Origin: Chloroflexota bacterium
GTDB lineage: Bacteria > Chloroflexota > Dehalococcoidia > SZUA-161
NCBI GenBank assembly: GCA_003229915.1
Contig: QIGA01000128.1
Span: 1 to 14,610, forward strand
Length of the DNA stretch: 14,610 bases
Direction: 5' to 3'
The translations under genes and the position numbers were made by a program. Numbering within the stretch: position 1 is the stretch's first letter; every line of letters begins with the position of its first letter. Positions 14,486 through 14,610 of the stretch are shown here, piece by piece. Below the pieces are notes generated by a model. That model made no database searches and was not told the origin of the DNA. It saw only the letters and a list, made by a program, of their open reading frames with translations.

Positions 14486-14610
14486 TTGATCACGCTGCGT
14501 ATTACCTCGCCCCGTTCAAGCGCCTCAAAGGCTTCGTTGATTTGGCCTAGGCTATAGGTGTGGGAGATCAGCTTGTCGATCGGGAGTTTGCCATCCATAT
14601 ACAGATCGAT
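14479..14610 (-). CDS. Zinc-type alcohol dehydrogenase (MDR family), C-terminal fragment; rest lies beyond the window
   Basis: Only the last 43 codons are in the window, read by eye in the frame ending TAA at 14479-14481. They translate to a segment containing Y-M-D-G-K-L-P-I-D-K-L-I, then L-G-Q-I-N-E-A-F-E-A-L, and finally G-E-V-I-R-S-V-I-K-F. This is the characteristic C-terminus of medium-chain zinc-dependent alcohol dehydrogenases (class III-like), in which the last helix and the strand ending R-S-V-I close the catalytic domain. These enzymes oxidise alcohols to aldehydes or ketones with NAD. The zinc ligands and Rossmann motif are outside the window, so subclass and activity cannot be checked. 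The gene is co-directional with, and 50 bases upstream of, the first CrtI-like gene, so it is probably part of the same operon. Confidence 0.83.
   Translation of the reverse strand: MDLYMDGKLPIDKLISHTYSLGQINEAFEALERGEVIRSVIKF

Noticed and set aside
1..14610. tRNA, rRNA, CRISPR arrays, insertion sequences, phage genes or riboswitches
   Set aside because: No matching repeats, clover-leaf sequences, transposase motifs or long structured leaders were seen by eye on either strand.

Overview
The window is a densely packed catabolic gene block. Every convincing gene lies on the minus strand, so transcription runs from position 14610 down to 1. Genes are separated by roughly 10-200 bases or overlap, and most starts are preceded by strong GGAGG-type ribosome binding sites, which suggests one long operon or a few nested ones. 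The mosaic of acyl-CoA enzymes, zinc-ribbon OB-fold (DUF35) proteins and CrtI-like flavoproteins points to a bacterium degrading hydrophobic acids. By resemblance of gene content I would guess an uncultured Chloroflexota (Dehalococcoidia-like) or Desulfobacterota lineage, but no marker gene here settles it. I see no rRNA, tRNA, CRISPR array, insertion sequence or phage gene, and no gene-free stretch reaches 300 bases.

In transcription order: the tail of a zinc-type alcohol dehydrogenase (14610-14479) and a large CrtI/phytoene-desaturase-like FAD oxidoreductase (14429-12693). Next come the A and B subunits of a family I CoA-transferase (12597-11094) and a second, clearly duplicated CrtI-like enzyme (11045-9315). 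A third, more divergent CrtI-like enzyme (9208-7577), a small uncharacterised protein (7507-7256) and a fourth CrtI-like enzyme (7162-5684) follow. A possible 50-residue ORF lies at 5679-5527. Then come two thiolase-fold proteins (5487-4342 and 4328-3159), two zinc-ribbon OB-fold proteins (3147-2617 and 2629-2159), an acyl-CoA dehydrogenase (2105-927), and two MaoC-type hot-dog proteins (886-377 and 353 to beyond the left edge).

Read together, the genes outline a pathway in which the CoA-transferase activates a carboxylic acid. The alcohol dehydrogenase and the four CrtI-like flavoproteins would adjust the oxidation state of a bulky, probably isoprenoid, alicyclic or steroid-like skeleton. 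The acyl-CoA dehydrogenase introduces an alpha,beta double bond, the split MaoC pair hydrates it, and the thiolase-fold/DUF35 proteins cleave the chain. The last module has the same parts as actinobacterial steroid side-chain removal (ChsE / ChsH1-ChsH2 / Ltp2-DUF35). Both thiolase-fold proteins lack the thiolase cysteine and the GHP histidine, so cleavage may be retro-aldol rather than thiolytic. The substrate is unknown. The pairing of four CrtI-like enzymes with this module is the most unusual aspect of the window.
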